A stretch of 64,000 nt of DNA from Rheinheimera sp. GTDB lineage: Bacteria > Pseudomonadota > Gammaproteobacteria > Enterobacterales > Alteromonadaceae. The stretch covers positions 622,433 through 686,432 of the forward strand of contig NZ_JAUYGV010000008.1 of assembly GCF_030690345.1 (NCBI RefSeq), written 5' to 3'. Below the pieces are notes generated by a model. The model was not told where the DNA came from. It did no database searches and saw nothing but the letters and a program-made list of their open reading frames with translations. The stretch's first letter is position 1. Every line of letters begins with the position of its first letter. Positions 27,109 through 35,314 of the stretch are shown here, in pieces. Position numbers and translations under genes: made by a program.

Positions 27109-27212
27109 ACCAAAAGTTGAAGAAAATAAAAGGAAAACCGCATAGAAAGCGCTCTGTTCTGACACGGACAGCCGTGCAGGCAGAGGCATACCCGAAGGAT
27201 GCCGCTAAGCTA

Positions 27213-27300
27213 ATGCAACCCCGCTATCGTAGCGTTTTTTAACAAAACGTCGTAGACCGGAGGCTTTGCGTCCTGCCCTTTCGGTGCAGTTTGCCTTTTA
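27213..27300 (-). ncRNA. Cyclic di-GMP-I (GEMM-I) riboswitch
   Basis: On the minus strand the sequence contains the GEMM-I core in order. GGCAAACTGC comes first, then a helix closed by a GAAA tetraloop (CTGC-ACCGAAAGG-GCAG). The hallmark GGACGCAAAGCCTCCGG follows (27257-27273), then a second helix (CGTTTT with AAAACG), and AGCGGGGTTGC (27215-27225) closes the aptamer. These conserved blocks and their spacing match class I c-di-GMP aptamers. The aptamer lies about 150 bases before motY-lafK-fliEFGHIJ. Downstream are a UUCG-type hairpin (27185-27203) and a CACGG/CCGTG hairpin (27163-27176), but no clear intrinsic terminator, so whether ligand turns expression on or off cannot be read. Confidence 0.92.
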
Positions 27301-27313
27301 ATTGTCTTAACCT

Positions 27314-27342
27314 GTTCATAAAAAGCTATGCTATTTATGAAC
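27314..27342. promoter_or_regulatory. 9-bp inverted repeat upstream of the riboswitch
   Basis: GTTCATAAA (27314-27322) and TTTATGAAC (27334-27342) flank an 11-base spacer. Arm length, spacing and position just downstream of a candidate promoter suggest a repressor or activator operator for motY-lafK; it could instead be an RNA stem in the leader. Confidence 0.4.
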
Positions 27343-27361
27343 TGAAACTGAATAAATTAAA

Positions 27362-27389
27362 AGATAACTAAATTAGCACTGCAAGGCAA
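27362..27389 (-). promoter_or_regulatory. Candidate sigma-70 promoter of motY-lafK
   Basis: On the minus strand TTGCCT (27384-27389), a 16-base spacer and TTATCT (27362-27367) would start RNA near 27355, about 55 bases before the riboswitch. Both hexamers are imperfect. The surrounding 27360-27540 stretch is AT-rich and noncoding and includes the AAGATCT/AGATCTT repeat at 27404-27421. Confidence 0.35.
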
Positions 27390-27571
27390 GCATCTTTTTT
27401 CACAAGATCTTATTAGATCTTTAGGATCATCAACTTGCAACTGCATATTTTTGCGCCAATCGTTACATTACACTTACAACTGCTCTGACCAGCCAGGCTG
27501 ATTTTTGACTAACTATGTACAATTAACTGCACAACTATCTAAACAGAGCCCTTTATATCCGCTGTATATTA

Positions 27572-27606
27572 GCTACAGCCTGTTACATCAACATGACAGC
27601 TGTAGC
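27572..27606 (-). terminator. 3' stem-loop after flhA
   Basis: GCTACAGC (27572-27579) pairs with GCTGTAGC (27599-27606), and TGT/ACA extends the stem past a bulge. It lies 38 bases beyond the flhA stop. No T run follows, so it is a transcript-end stabiliser or weak terminator of the long fliT-flhA operon. Confidence 0.4.
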
Positions 27607-27643
27607 CGGATCCGCCAACGCTGCGCTTGCTTGTCAGCTGCAA

Positions 27644-29716
27644 TTAGCCCAGAGCACCAATCACATTTACCCGCACCGTTTCCGGAATTTCGTTATACGA
27701 CAACACCGCCAGCGAGTTCTGCGTAAAAGTACGCGCATAGCGGGCCAACAATGGCCGTAACTGCGGCACCACGACCAGCGCCGGCGTTAAGCCCTGCTGC
27801 TGCATCTGGCTGCTGATCAGCGGCATATTGCGCTGGAACTGGCTTAACAGGTTAGGTGCCACCGGAAAACTGTCCAGTGCTACTTTACCGGCCTGCATCG
27901 CCTGGTTCAGTGCACTTTGTAAGGTTTGCTCCAGCTTTTCATCCAGCGTAAAGGCGCTCAGCTCTTCTTTATCGCCGCTGATCTGCCGCACTAAGGCGCG
28001 TTGCAAGGCACAGCGCACATCCGATGTTAGTAAGATAGGATCTTTGGTCACTTCACTGCTGTCGAGCAAGGTGCTGGCGATGCTCAAAATATCGCCCAGG
28101 CTGACCTGCTCGCGCAGTAACAGGCGATACACTTTGAGCTGTACTGTGGCGGTCAGCGCTTTATCCAGTGCCTCAGCCAATACCGGTGCTACAGTAGCCA
28201 GCCGCTTGTTCAGCTGTTTTACATCTTCATATACAAACAGCTCAGATAAATGCTCTTTAATCACTTTACCGGCATGGGTAGCAATTACAGTGGCCAGATC
28301 CACCACTGAATAACCTAAATTCAACGCTTTGGCCCGGCTGTTGTTATCTATCCACACCGCTTCCAGGCCATAGGCCGGGTCCCGCGTGATCTCACCGTCT
28401 AACTGACCATAAATATCGCCGGTATTCAGTGCCAGCAATTGCTGCGGATTTAACCGGCCGGTAGCCAGCGGCACCCCGGCTAACTTAATACGGTACTCTT
28501 GCGGGTTAAGCTGCAAATTGTCGCGCACCCGCACTTCCGGTAATAAAAAGCCGCTTTGCTCCGACAAGGTTTTGCGAATACCACGCAGGGTTTGCACCAG
28601 CTCTTCGCCTTTGTCTTTATCGGCCAGATACACCAGCCGGAAACCCAATTCGATAGAAATGCGGTCAACATGCGGAATATCTTCCCAGCGCAGCGCCGAC
28701 GGCGTTTGCGCTATGCTCTCGGTCAGCAGCTCAGCTTCGGCCAAATCACCTTTATCAACCCGCTGTTGCAAGCGCCAGGCAACATACACCAACGGTAAGC
28801 CAAAGCCGATAAACGCCAGTCCGGGCATACCCGGCACCAGGCCCAGTATCAGCATAATACCGCCGGTGGTCAGCAGTACCCTCGGTGACGCCAGCAACTG
28901 CCGGCCCACTTCGTCTGACATTTCGCCTTCATCGTTCATCCGTGTGACGATAATGGCGGCGGCAACGGCCAGCAGCAACGACGGAATTTGGGCTACTAAG
29001 CCATCACCTATGGTTAACAGCGCAAAGCGCTGGAAGGCTTCGCCCATGCTCAGGCCATGCTGGAACACCCCTATGCTGATACCGCCAAGCAGGTTAATCA
29101 CCAGAATAATTAACCCGGCAATAGCATCACCACGGACAAACTTGGAAGCACCGTCCATCGAACCGTAAAAATCAGCTTCGCGCGACACTTCACTGCGCCG
29201 CTCTTTGGCTTGCTCCGGGCCAATTAAGCCGGCGTTTAAGTCGGCATCTATCGCCATCTGCTTGCCGGGTAAGGCATCGAGAGTAAAACGGGCGGCAACT
29301 TCAGAAATACGTTCGCCACCTTTGGTGATCACCACAAAGTTGATCACCATCAGAATAATAAACACCACCATACCGACAACATAGTTGCCGCCAATAACCA
29401 CTTCACCAAAGGCCTGGATCACGCGGCCGGCCACGTCCGAGCCTTCATGGCCATGCAGCAACACCACCCGGGTGGAGGCAATATTCAGCGTTAACCGCAT
29501 TAAGGTAGCCACCAGCAATACCGTGGGGAACACCGAGAAGTCCAGCGGCTTTTTACTCGATACCGCCACCAGCAGTACGATCACCGACAGCACTATGTTA
29601 AAGGTAAACAACGCATCCAGCATCCAGGCCGGCAGTGGCAATACCACCATCGCCAAAATAGCCAGCAGCAATACGGGAATTGCGGTATAGGGTTGGGTAA
29701 AAGTACGCCAGTTCAC
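27644..29716 (-). CDS. flhA: FlhA, export gate protein (lateral)
   Basis: A 690-residue protein with eight N-terminal membrane segments (to about residue 325) and a cytoplasmic ring domain that receives export substrates. The FHIPEP-family signature is clear in the cytoplasmic loop near residues 140-165 (SEVAARFTLDALPGKQMAIDADLNAG). FlhA forms the nonameric gate with FlhB under FliPQR. It is the last gene of the long fliT-to-flhA operon and starts three bases after the flhB stop. No flhF or flhG follows, unlike polar flagellar operons. Confidence 0.97.
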   Translation of the reverse strand: MNWRTFTQPYTAIPVLLLAILAMVVLPLPAWMLDALFTFNIVLSVIVLLVAVSSKKPLDFSVFPTVLLVATLMRLTLNIASTRVVLLHGHEGSDVAGRVIQAFGEVVIGGNYVVGMVVFIILMVINFVVITKGGERISEVAARFTLDALPGKQMAIDADLNAGLIGPEQAKERRSEVSREADFYGSMDGASKFVRGDAIAGLIILVINLLGGISIGVFQHGLSMGEAFQRFALLTIGDGLVAQIPSLLLAVAAAIIVTRMNDEGEMSDEVGRQLLASPRVLLTTGGIMLILGLVPGMPGLAFIGFGLPLVYVAWRLQQRVDKGDLAEAELLTESIAQTPSALRWEDIPHVDRISIELGFRLVYLADKDKGEELVQTLRGIRKTLSEQSGFLLPEVRVRDNLQLNPQEYRIKLAGVPLATGRLNPQQLLALNTGDIYGQLDGEITRDPAYGLEAVWIDNNSRAKALNLGYSVVDLATVIATHAGKVIKEHLSELFVYEDVKQLNKRLATVAPVLAEALDKALTATVQLKVYRLLLREQVSLGDILSIASTLLDSSEVTKDPILLTSDVRCALQRALVRQISGDKEELSAFTLDEKLEQTLQSALNQAMQAGKVALDSFPVAPNLLSQFQRNMPLISSQMQQQGLTPALVVVPQLRPLLARYARTFTQNSLAVLSYNEIPETVRVNVIGALG

Positions 29717-29719
29717 TGT

Positions 29720-30871
29720 TTAACTACCTCGGACATTAGCTTGGTCTAACAAACTTTTCGGGATCTCCAACGCCGGTAACGGCGCCGGTTGCTGGCCACG
29801 GCCATTCTTGTAAGCTTTTAACTGCATAACGTAAGTCAGCACGTAAGCTACCGCCGTGTATAAACCTTTTGGTACTTCCTGGTCGACGCGGGTGGAGTAA
29901 TAAATGGCCCGCGCCAGTACCGGAACTTCCAATATTTCTATCTGATGACGCTGGCCTACGGCTTTAATCCGCAGCGCCATCTCATCTATACCCTTGGCCA
30001 CCACATAGGGTGCTCTGGCATCTTTTTCGCTGTAGCGGATCGCCACCGCATAGTGTGTCGGGTTCATCACAATGACATCGGCTTTGGGCACCCGCTCTTC
30101 AATTTTGCGGTTGGCCATCTGAAACTGGATTTGGCGGATACGGCCTTTAATCTCGGGGCTGCCGTCAGACGATTTACGCTCTTCTTTTACTTCCTGCTTG
30201 GTCATCTTCACTTTAGACGAGATGGTGTACTGCTGATACGGCACATCTATCGCCGCTACCAGCAACAACAAGGTGACGGTAATCATTAAACTCAGCGCCA
30301 GCAGGGCAAAACCTTCCTGCAAAGCGGTGGTTAAATCCAGCCGTTGTAAAAACAGCATCCGCGTCCAGAGCTGGCTGAGAAAACCGTATAAACAGCCGCC
30401 CAGCAACAGCACTTTAATAATCGATTTAACCAATTCGACCAGCGCATTGGCACTAAACATCCGCGCCAATCCGGTTAGCGGATTTAACTTATTAAACTTC
30501 GGTGCGGCCAAAGAGCCGGAAAAAATAAAGCCGCCCGGCATGGCTCCGATAATCCACATCGCCAAAAATAATAACAGCAGAAACGGCAGCATGGCGCTAA
30601 GCATATCCAGAAAGGCCTGGCCGATAGCCAGCGGCATCAGCTTATTGTTTGCCAGCATCTCTTTGTTCAGCTGCATGCTGCTTTGCATCAGCTGCATAAA
30701 CAAGGTAAACAGTAACTGGGCGAACCACAGCAAACCGCCCACGCCCAGCATTAACAACACCGCGGTATTGAGCTCCTTCGAGCGCGCGACCTGGCCGTCC
30801 TTACGGGCTTTTTTCAGCCGTTTTTCCGTTGGCTGTTCGGTTTTTTCCTGCGAACTGTTCTGCTCAGACAT
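29720..30871 (-). CDS. flhB: FlhB, export switch protein (lateral)
   Basis: A 383-residue protein with four membrane segments in its first 210 residues. The cytoplasmic autocleavage site NPTH (270-273) lies in VIVMNPTHYAVAIRY. Cleavage between Asn and Pro switches export from rod/hook to filament substrates, working with FliK, which is encoded in the same operon. The N terminus (QEKTEQPTEKRLKKARKDGQV) is the family signature. Confidence 0.97.
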   Translation of the reverse strand: MSEQNSSQEKTEQPTEKRLKKARKDGQVARSKELNTAVLLMLGVGGLLWFAQLLFTLFMQLMQSSMQLNKEMLANNKLMPLAIGQAFLDMLSAMLPFLLLLFLAMWIIGAMPGGFIFSGSLAAPKFNKLNPLTGLARMFSANALVELVKSIIKVLLLGGCLYGFLSQLWTRMLFLQRLDLTTALQEGFALLALSLMITVTLLLLVAAIDVPYQQYTISSKVKMTKQEVKEERKSSDGSPEIKGRIRQIQFQMANRKIEERVPKADVIVMNPTHYAVAIRYSEKDARAPYVVAKGIDEMALRIKAVGQRHQIEILEVPVLARAIYYSTRVDQEVPKGLYTAVAYVLTYVMQLKAYKNGRGQQPAPLPALEIPKSLLDQANVRGS

Positions 30872-30874
30872 GGC

Positions 30875-31654
30875 TTACTCCATTACCAGCCGCATCTGCT
30901 CCAGCACATGGCTGGCCAGAGTAGCAAACTGCAGCCCGGTTTGGCTTAAGGTTAAAAACACACAGACAAAACCCAGCAATAAGGTCATCGGAAAACCCAG
31001 CACAAACAGGTTAAGTGACGGTGCCGAGCGCGTGGCCACACCAAAGGTCAGGTTAACCAGCAGCATGGCAATCACGGCCGGCAAGGCTACCAGCAAGGCG
31101 GCGCCAAACATCCAGCCAAACAATTGCAGCAGCACAGTAATATTCAATTGATACAAACCGCTGCCTACCGGCCACAGCGTAAAGCTGTCAACCAGGATCG
31201 CCAGCGTAACAAGATGGCCGTTGAGCGAGAAAAACAACAAGGCCGACATCAGCCAAAACAAATGGCCTAACAAAGAGGTGGAATCGCCGCTACCGGGGTC
31301 CATCATCATCGCCATCGACAAGCCCATCTGCATCGATAAAATAAGCCCGGTCAGTGCCAACACTTCAAACAAAATACGTACCGCCAGCCCCATCATGATG
31401 CCAAAGCCGATTTGCTCGAAGGTCATCACTATCGCATCCAGCGAAAAAGGGTCTACCTGTGGCATCGCCGGCAAGGTTGGGCCGACCAGAAAGCTTAAAA
31501 ACATAGCCAGAATAATGCGCGAGCGTGGTGTTACCCCGGGGTTATCAAACACCGGCATCGCCCACAACAGCGCTGAAAACCGGACAAAAGGCCACCATAC
31601 GGTGCCAATCCAGCTCATCAGCTCGCCACTGCTCAGCGATATTAACGAGTTCAC
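30875..31654 (-). CDS. fliR: FliR, export gate component (lateral)
   Basis: A 259-residue hydrophobic protein with about six membrane segments. Family patterns include FVRFSALLWAMPVFDNPGVTPRSRI near residue 22 and GFPMTLLLGFVCVFL near the end. It builds the FliPQR core of the export gate. It overlaps fliQ at its start and ends three bases before flhB. Confidence 0.95.
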   Translation of the reverse strand: MNSLISLSSGELMSWIGTVWWPFVRFSALLWAMPVFDNPGVTPRSRIILAMFLSFLVGPTLPAMPQVDPFSLDAIVMTFEQIGFGIMMGLAVRILFEVLALTGLILSMQMGLSMAMMMDPGSGDSTSLLGHLFWLMSALLFFSLNGHLVTLAILVDSFTLWPVGSGLYQLNITVLLQLFGWMFGAALLVALPAVIAMLLVNLTFGVATRSAPSLNLFVLGFPMTLLLGFVCVFLTLSQTGLQFATLASHVLEQMRLVME

Positions 31655-31920
31655 CCGAACACTCCAGGGATAATCTGCGCCAAATTAGCAAACCAGGTCA
31701 GCAGGGTTTTAATCAGCCAATGGCCGGCAAATACCACCATTAACAGCGTTAATAACATCCGCGGTAAAAACGTCAGCGTTTGTTCCTGAATAGACGTCGC
31801 CGCCTGAAACACCGCTACTATAATGCCGAGAATCAAACCCGGCACAATCAGCACCAGCAGCATCTGAATAATGGTGTACACCGCCTGGGCGATAAGCTCT
31901 GTTGCCTGTTCCGGACTCAT
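31651..31920 (-). CDS. fliQ: FliQ, export gate component (lateral)
   Basis: An 89-residue protein of two membrane hairpin segments with the family motif GLILGIIVAVFQAATSIQEQTLTFLP. It belongs to the FliPQR gate complex. It overlaps fliP by four bases (ATGA) and fliR similarly, so translation is coupled. Confidence 0.96.
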   Translation of the reverse strand: MSPEQATELIAQAVYTIIQMLLVLIVPGLILGIIVAVFQAATSIQEQTLTFLPRMLLTLLMVVFAGHWLIKTLLTWFANLAQIIPGVFG

Positions 31921-32675
31921 GGTGACGCTCCGAAGGTGGCAGCCAGAGTACCGGCTACCATAGACCAGCCGTCGGCCAGCACAAAAATCATTAACTTAAA
32001 CGGTAAACTGATGATCAGCGGTGACAACATCATCATACCCATCGACATCAGCACGCTGGCCACCACCAGGTCGATAATTAAAAACGGGATAAACAGCATA
32101 AAGCCGATTTGAAAGGCGGTAGTCAGCTCGCTTAGCACAAAGGCCGGCATTAACACTTCCAGCGGCACATCCGCTGCCGCCATAGTGGTCGGCTCTTTAG
32201 CAATTAACAGCACCTGGTGTAATTCGTTTTCGCGCGTTTGCGCCAGCATAAATTGCCGTATCGGTTGCTCTGCCCGCGCTAACGCTTGCTCCAGCGTCAT
32301 CTCTTCAGCCTGATACGGCTTAAAGGCGTTTTGATACACGTCCTGCCATACCGGACGCATAATAAGCAAGGTCAGCATCAGCGAGATGCCAATTAACACG
32401 CGGTTTGGCGGGCTTTGCTGCAAGCCCAGCGCCTGGCGCAATATTGCCAGCACTATAATGATGCGGGTAAAAGAGGTTAACACCATCAGCATGCCGGGGA
32501 TTAAACTCAGTGCTGTCATCAGCAGCAGAATTTGCAGCTTAACGCTGTAATCCTGGCCACCGTCGGCATCGCGCACCGACAGCAGGGTTAAGTCATTACC
32601 AAACGCCAGCGCCGGCATCAGCAGGGCAAATAGCGGCAACAGCCATGTCAGGCCGCGCAGCAGCGTGTTACTCAT
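31917..32675 (-). CDS. fliP: FliP, export gate component (lateral)
   Basis: A 252-residue protein from the ATG at 32673-32675, which overlaps the fliN stop codon region and gives a proper Sec signal peptide (LLRGLTWLLPLFALLMPALAFG). An upstream in-frame TTG is unlikely. Family landmarks are SFTRIIIVLAILRQALGLQQSPPNRVLIG (about 60-88) and the C-terminal SMGMMMLSPLIISLPFKLMIF. It follows fliN directly; no fliO lies between, as in other lateral (Flag-2-like) systems. Confidence 0.96.
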   Translation of the reverse strand: MSNTLLRGLTWLLPLFALLMPALAFGNDLTLLSVRDADGGQDYSVKLQILLLMTALSLIPGMLMVLTSFTRIIIVLAILRQALGLQQSPPNRVLIGISLMLTLLIMRPVWQDVYQNAFKPYQAEEMTLEQALARAEQPIRQFMLAQTRENELHQVLLIAKEPTTMAAADVPLEVLMPAFVLSELTTAFQIGFMLFIPFLIIDLVVASVLMSMGMMMLSPLIISLPFKLMIFVLADGWSMVAGTLAATFGASP

Positions 32676-33036
32676 GATGCTCCGCCACGGCTTTACGGTT
32701 AACAAACTTCAGGCCGTACTTGCCATCAACCATCACCACTTCGGCTTTGGCAAACAGCACGCCGTTCACTTTTACATCCAGCGGCTCGCCTACAGCTTTT
32801 TCCAGCGGCAGTACATCGCCGACACTGGCGCGGCTCAGCTCACCTAAGGTGACTTCGGCACTGGCCACTTCCAGCGTTACCGTTAACGGCACATCGCGGA
32901 ACATGGATAAACCATCGGCTTTGGTGGCTGCCGCCTGGCCTTCCTGTTCAAAAATGTCATCCATATCCATCATATCCAGCCCGGCCAGGGCCGCATCAAG
33001 GCCATTAGTGTTGTTCAGGTTGTCGCTCATTGTCAT
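32668..33036 (-). CDS. fliN: FliN, C-ring switch protein (lateral)
   Basis: A 122-residue protein with an acidic N-terminal tail (MDMDDIFEQEG) and a C-terminal SPOA domain (about 45-120; FRDVPLTVTLEVASAEVTLGEL, VGEPLDVKVNGVLFAKAEVVMVDGKYGLKF). FliN forms the bottom of the C-ring and docks FliH. It overlaps the fliM stop by one base. Confidence 0.95.
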   Translation of the reverse strand: MTMSDNLNNTNGLDAALAGLDMMDMDDIFEQEGQAAATKADGLSMFRDVPLTVTLEVASAEVTLGELSRASVGDVLPLEKAVGEPLDVKVNGVLFAKAEVVMVDGKYGLKFVNRKAVAEHHE

Positions 33037-33914
33037 TACTCCCGGGTGACGATATCAGTGATTTGGAACACCAGGCTGTTGGCTTCTTCTGCTACTTTGC
33101 CGAAAAACAGCCGTTCTTTGTTCAGTTGCAGCGACATAGCGCTGTGTAATTCAATCGGCAGCACGGCGCCGTCAAGGCATTCCCGTAACTGGCGCAGGCT
33201 AACTTTTTTCCGTGCCATTTCAATGCGGCACAGTACCGGCACCTGCGGCCATTGCGCCACATCAACAGCCGGTAGCTGCACCTTGCTGTCGCTGTCGTCC
33301 TGCTCAACAAAAAAGGCCAACGGCAGCCACAGGTACCAACTGATGGCTTCGCTATCGAGTACCAGCCGCACTTTTAACGGTAAGTACTGAAACTTCGCCG
33401 GCTCCAACTGCTGTTTCACTGCCGTAGCCGGCAGCGCAGATTGCTCTTTAAACAGTAACTGCTGCATTGCCAGTAACTGACGCTGCGCCACCCGGCCGCA
33501 TACCCGCAGTTCGGACGCGCTCAGTTCAGTTTTATCTTCGGTTGGCAGCACTTTGCTCAGTTGGCCACCCAGGGCTAAATCGGCCAGGTGATGCACACCG
33601 GTGAAATCCAGCGCAAAAAAACAGTAGCCGTCGGTCGGTACCAGTACCGGGCATTGCAACAACAAGCGGCCGGGCTCTGCCAGCCAGCTGTCCAGCCCGG
33701 TGCCCTGGCACAGGTTCATCTCAATACTGAACTCGACATCGTGCAGCAGCCGGCCCAACTCAATTTCTACCGCCTGTGCCAGCTCCGGCAGCCGCTGTTT
33801 CGCCGCCAGTAAGGCTTTACTGAAGCGACGTTGGTCCAGCGTCAGCGCAAACGGCTGACAAGCTGTGGCCGAAGCCGCAGGGATAATGCTTGAACGTATG
33901 GTCATATTATTCAT
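33036..33914 (-). CDS. fliM: FliM, C-ring switch protein (lateral), without CheY-binding N terminus
   Basis: A 292-residue FliM. The middle domain (about 45-215) and C-terminal SPOA domain (about 220-290; VPVLCRIEMARKKVSLRQLREC, LFFGKVAEEANSLVFQI) are present. The N terminus (MNNMTIRSSIIPAASATACQ) lacks the LSQxEIDALL motif by which FliM of polar and enteric motors binds phosphorylated CheY, and the protein is about 35-40 residues shorter than E. coli FliM. Switching may therefore be absent or controlled otherwise; the preceding gene encodes a PilZ protein. The start overlaps that gene by eight bases. Confidence 0.92.
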   Translation of the reverse strand: MNNMTIRSSIIPAASATACQPFALTLDQRRFSKALLAAKQRLPELAQAVEIELGRLLHDVEFSIEMNLCQGTGLDSWLAEPGRLLLQCPVLVPTDGYCFFALDFTGVHHLADLALGGQLSKVLPTEDKTELSASELRVCGRVAQRQLLAMQQLLFKEQSALPATAVKQQLEPAKFQYLPLKVRLVLDSEAISWYLWLPLAFFVEQDDSDSKVQLPAVDVAQWPQVPVLCRIEMARKKVSLRQLRECLDGAVLPIELHSAMSLQLNKERLFFGKVAEEANSLVFQITDIVTRE

Positions 33915-34326
33915 CTGCTGTTGCGTGTTGTGTCGTACCGCTGTCTCGCGACACGCGGTAAGCTTTTTTACTTAAGCGACGGAGTAAATTCAGTCGTTGC
34001 TCGCGTTTGGCATCTAACCAACTCAGGCCAAGAAACACTAACTTGTCACTGACCTGGCGGCGGTACACTACTTCGGCTTTAATCCGCGTTTGCCCGTCGT
34101 ACTGCACTACAATCAGATCCGGCACCGTTTTACTGACCGGCGCCAACAAGCCGGCACCGCCCAAACTCATATCCTTGACCACCGCCAAACAAATCTGGCT
34201 GCCAAACAAGCCGGTTTGCAACAGCTTTACCGGCACACCTTTGGTTTGGCTTTCATGTGGCTCGTTAGCGGTACAGAAGTACCAACGCAAATACTTGCGC
34301 GAAATATCCGGCTTAGTTAATGGCAT
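33907..34326 (-). CDS. PilZ-domain c-di-GMP-binding protein in the motor operon
   Basis: A 139-residue protein from the ATG at 34324-34326; an in-frame GTG at 34377 would add 17 residues inside motB. It has both parts of the PilZ c-di-GMP site: RKYLR (residues 10-14, RxxxR) and DMSLGG (52-57, DxSxxG), followed by beta strands typical of the barrel (DLIVVQYDGQTRIKAEVVYRR). The C terminus is basic (RLNLLRRLSKKAYR). It is not fused to a YcgR N-terminal domain. Position between motB and fliM, overlapping both, points to a c-di-GMP-dependent effect on the stator or C-ring, analogous to the YcgR brake but not proven. Confidence 0.87.
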   Translation of the reverse strand: MPLTKPDISRKYLRWYFCTANEPHESQTKGVPVKLLQTGLFGSQICLAVVKDMSLGGAGLLAPVSKTVPDLIVVQYDGQTRIKAEVVYRRQVSDKLVFLGLSWLDAKREQRLNLLRRLSKKAYRVSRDSGTTQHATADE

Positions 34327-35314
34327 CTTGCACCTGTACGCCTGAGCGGCCGACCGGTTGATTACGTTGTGCTTCACGGGCAGCTTGCTGTACGGCGTTA
34401 TTATTATTGTCAGGGGAAAACAGTTGGTTCAGCTCCGCTTCGGCGGCGCTGGTTAAAATCAGCAGTTCAATGCGGCGGTTTTCACTGCTGCCCTGGTCTG
34501 CTTCGTTCAGTGGCCGCGTAGCAGAAAATGCCGCCACCTGGGCTACGCGCTGCACCGGCATACCACCGGCGGCCAATACCTGGCGGGCTTGCAACGCCCG
34601 GTCACCGGACAACTCCCAGTTACTGTATTGGCTACCGCTGAATGCAGTAATGTCGGTATGGCCGGAAATAATCAGTTTGTTCTGCACTTTAACGAACACC
34701 GGCCCCAGGCTTAGCAGCAGATCTTCAAAAAACGGTGTCATACGGATTTGGCCACGGACAAACATCTGCCGATCTTTGCTGTCACGGATAATCACCCGTA
34801 AGCCGGACGGCACTATATCCAACTGAATATGGCCCTGGGCCATTTGCTCTGCGGCCAGTTGTTCAAATGCCTGCAGCAATAAGCTCAGCTGCTCCGGCGT
34901 ATCAAACTGGCCGTCTACCAGCGAGTTCAGCTTATCGCCTTTGCCGGCCAAAGGCCTCTCATCACCGGACGGTACCTGCAGGTATTCCGCCATCCCCGGC
35001 AAGGGGTTATCCGGTGGCAACATATTGGCCGAATTTTTATCCACTACCGATGGCGTGCCGCCCAAGTTCACCGGGAACGGGCTGTTTTCCGGATCAAACG
35101 GGTGCGGGCTGCCATCAAAAATGGAATGGGTGCGCATATAGTTGGCAATCTCGGTGCGCTCTTTCACGTTGGATACTTCCAAAATCCACAGCACCATAAA
35201 AAAAGCCATCATTGCCAGGGTAAAGTCGGCAAAAGCTACCTTCCAGGCGCCGCCGGCTTTGGTTTTACCAGCCGCTCGCGGACCACGCTTAACTATTATC
35301 GGCGTACTGTTCAT
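34313..35314 (-). CDS. lafU: MotB-type stator protein (LafU)
   Basis: A 333-residue protein with one membrane helix carrying the proton-binding Asp30 (FADFTLAMMAFFMVLWIL), a linker with the plug region, and an OmpA-like peptidoglycan-binding domain (about 185-300; KLIISGHTDITAF, NRRIELLIL). The helix resembles the proton-driven E. coli MotB, consistent with lateral motors. It pairs with MotA, overlaps its stop by one base, and overlaps the pilZ gene downstream. Confidence 0.94.
   Translation of the reverse strand: MNSTPIIVKRGPRAAGKTKAGGAWKVAFADFTLAMMAFFMVLWILEVSNVKERTEIANYMRTHSIFDGSPHPFDPENSPFPVNLGGTPSVVDKNSANMLPPDNPLPGMAEYLQVPSGDERPLAGKGDKLNSLVDGQFDTPEQLSLLLQAFEQLAAEQMAQGHIQLDIVPSGLRVIIRDSKDRQMFVRGQIRMTPFFEDLLLSLGPVFVKVQNKLIISGHTDITAFSGSQYSNWELSGDRALQARQVLAAGGMPVQRVAQVAAFSATRPLNEADQGSSENRRIELLILTSAAEAELNQLFSPDNNNNAVQQAAREAQRNQPVGRSGVQVQDAIN

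Noticed and set aside
27442-27458. Sigma-54-like TGGCGCAAAAATATGCA upstream of the motY leader
   Set aside because: The GG-to-GC spacing is eleven bases instead of ten, which sigma-54 hardly tolerates. A sigma-70 site nearer the riboswitch is more plausible, though still weak.
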